From Thalassospira sp. UBA1131 (lineage in GTDB: Bacteria; Pseudomonadota; Alphaproteobacteria; Rhodospirillales; Thalassospiraceae): a stretch of 6,956 nucleotides of DNA. Numbering within the stretch: position 1 is the stretch's first letter; the number at the start of each line of letters is the position of its first letter. The stretch lies in NCBI RefSeq assembly GCF_002311515.1, contig NZ_DCAO01000098.1, forward strand, positions 65,338 to 72,293, read 5' to 3'. Shown one piece after another: positions 6,757 to 6,956 of this stretch. The notes under the pieces were generated by a model that worked only from the letters and a program-made list of their open reading frames with translations, was not told where the DNA came from and made no database searches. Made by a program: the position numbers and the translations under genes.

Positions 6757-6956
6757 TATTCGGGTATCCCGTCTGTAACGAGTTTGGCGAATTCAGGGGG
6801 AAGAGGAAGCATTCCGACCACCTGATCATCAAACGTAATGACATCCTGATCTGACGATGGTTTTTCGATCGTCACCGTTTTCACAAAGATATCGCCTGAC
6901 GCCGCGATCCGGTTCAAGTGGGTCGCGACAGCACCGTTAGTTTTCGGCGTTAGGAT
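6756..6956 (-). CDS. LolA-like outer-membrane lipoprotein/lipid carrier, C-terminal fragment (5' end outside window)
   Basis: An open frame of 66 codons enters from the right edge and ends at TAA (6758-6756). It reads ILTPKTNGAVATHLNRIA at the edge, continues through SGDIFVKTVTIEKPSSDQD and VITFDD, and ends LPPEFAKLVTDGIPE. The pattern of a 'LTPK' phrase, a short helix, strands carrying an acidic turn and then 'ITFDD' resembles the C-terminal half of LolA-fold periplasmic carriers. LolA-related proteins are regular members of aryl-polyene clusters, where they are thought to ferry lipid-like product or lipoproteins across the periplasm. The signal peptide and most of the fold lie outside the window, so the family call rests on about a third of the protein plus context. 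Its TAA shares its last A with the ATG of the downstream MMPL gene (TAATG), which indicates translational coupling. Confidence 0.72.
   Translation of the reverse strand: MLTPKTNGAVATHLNRIAASGDIFVKTVTIEKPSSDQDVITFDDQVVGMLPLPPEFAKLVTDGIPE

Noticed and set aside
1..6956. Wholly new biological system or mobile element
   Set aside because: The gene set and order match known aryl-polyene clusters, and no transposase, integrase, terminal repeat, tRNA or CRISPR repeat is visible.

Overview
The window is a piece of an aryl-polyene (APE)/xanthomonadin-type pigment gene cluster from a Gram-negative bacterium. All genes lie on the minus strand, so transcription runs from high to low coordinates. The Gram-negative assignment rests on a LolA-like carrier fragment, a lipobox lipoprotein and an RND/MMPL exporter, together with a dedicated type II fatty-acid-synthase-like enzyme set. 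Base composition looks moderate, roughly half G+C by eye. A proteobacterium is likely. A marine alphaproteobacterium would fit, but the sequence does not settle the genus.

In transcription order the layout is: (1) the C-terminal end of a LolA-like periplasmic lipid carrier (6956-6756, cut by the window edge); (2) a complete 767-residue MMPL/RND-family exporter (6756-4453); (3) a flavin-dependent oxidoreductase of the tryptophan-halogenase type, starting with TTG (4456-3218); (4) a DUF3261-family lipoprotein whose reading frame is broken by a +1 shift (3236-2618); (5) a beta-ketoacyl-ACP synthase, ApeO-like (2615-1410); (6) a hotdog dehydratase, ApeP-like (1425-904); (7) a 3-oxoacyl-ACP reductase, FabG/ApeQ-like (907-182); (8) the N-terminal 61 residues of a second ketosynthase, ApeR-like (185-1, cut by the window edge). 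Every junction is an overlap or a gap of 2 bases, so the eight genes look like one translationally coupled operon. No stretch without a gene exceeds a few bases. I see no RNA gene, mobile element, CRISPR array, promoter or rho-independent terminator.

Working model, inferred from family knowledge: the ketosynthases, ketoreductase and dehydratase build a conjugated polyene on an acyl carrier protein. The flavoenzyme may modify the aryl head group or chain. The LolA-like protein, MMPL exporter and DUF3261 lipoprotein move the lipid-like product to the outer membrane. The starter-activating ligase, ACPs, chain-length-factor partner, second dehydratase and acyl/glycosyl transferases normal for such clusters are not here and would be expected outside the window.

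The two points most worth a second look are the frame break in the DUF3261 gene, which coincides with a perfect 9-bp inverted repeat enclosing the in-frame UGA, and the halogenase hallmarks (WxWxIP and a well-placed lysine) in the flavoenzyme.
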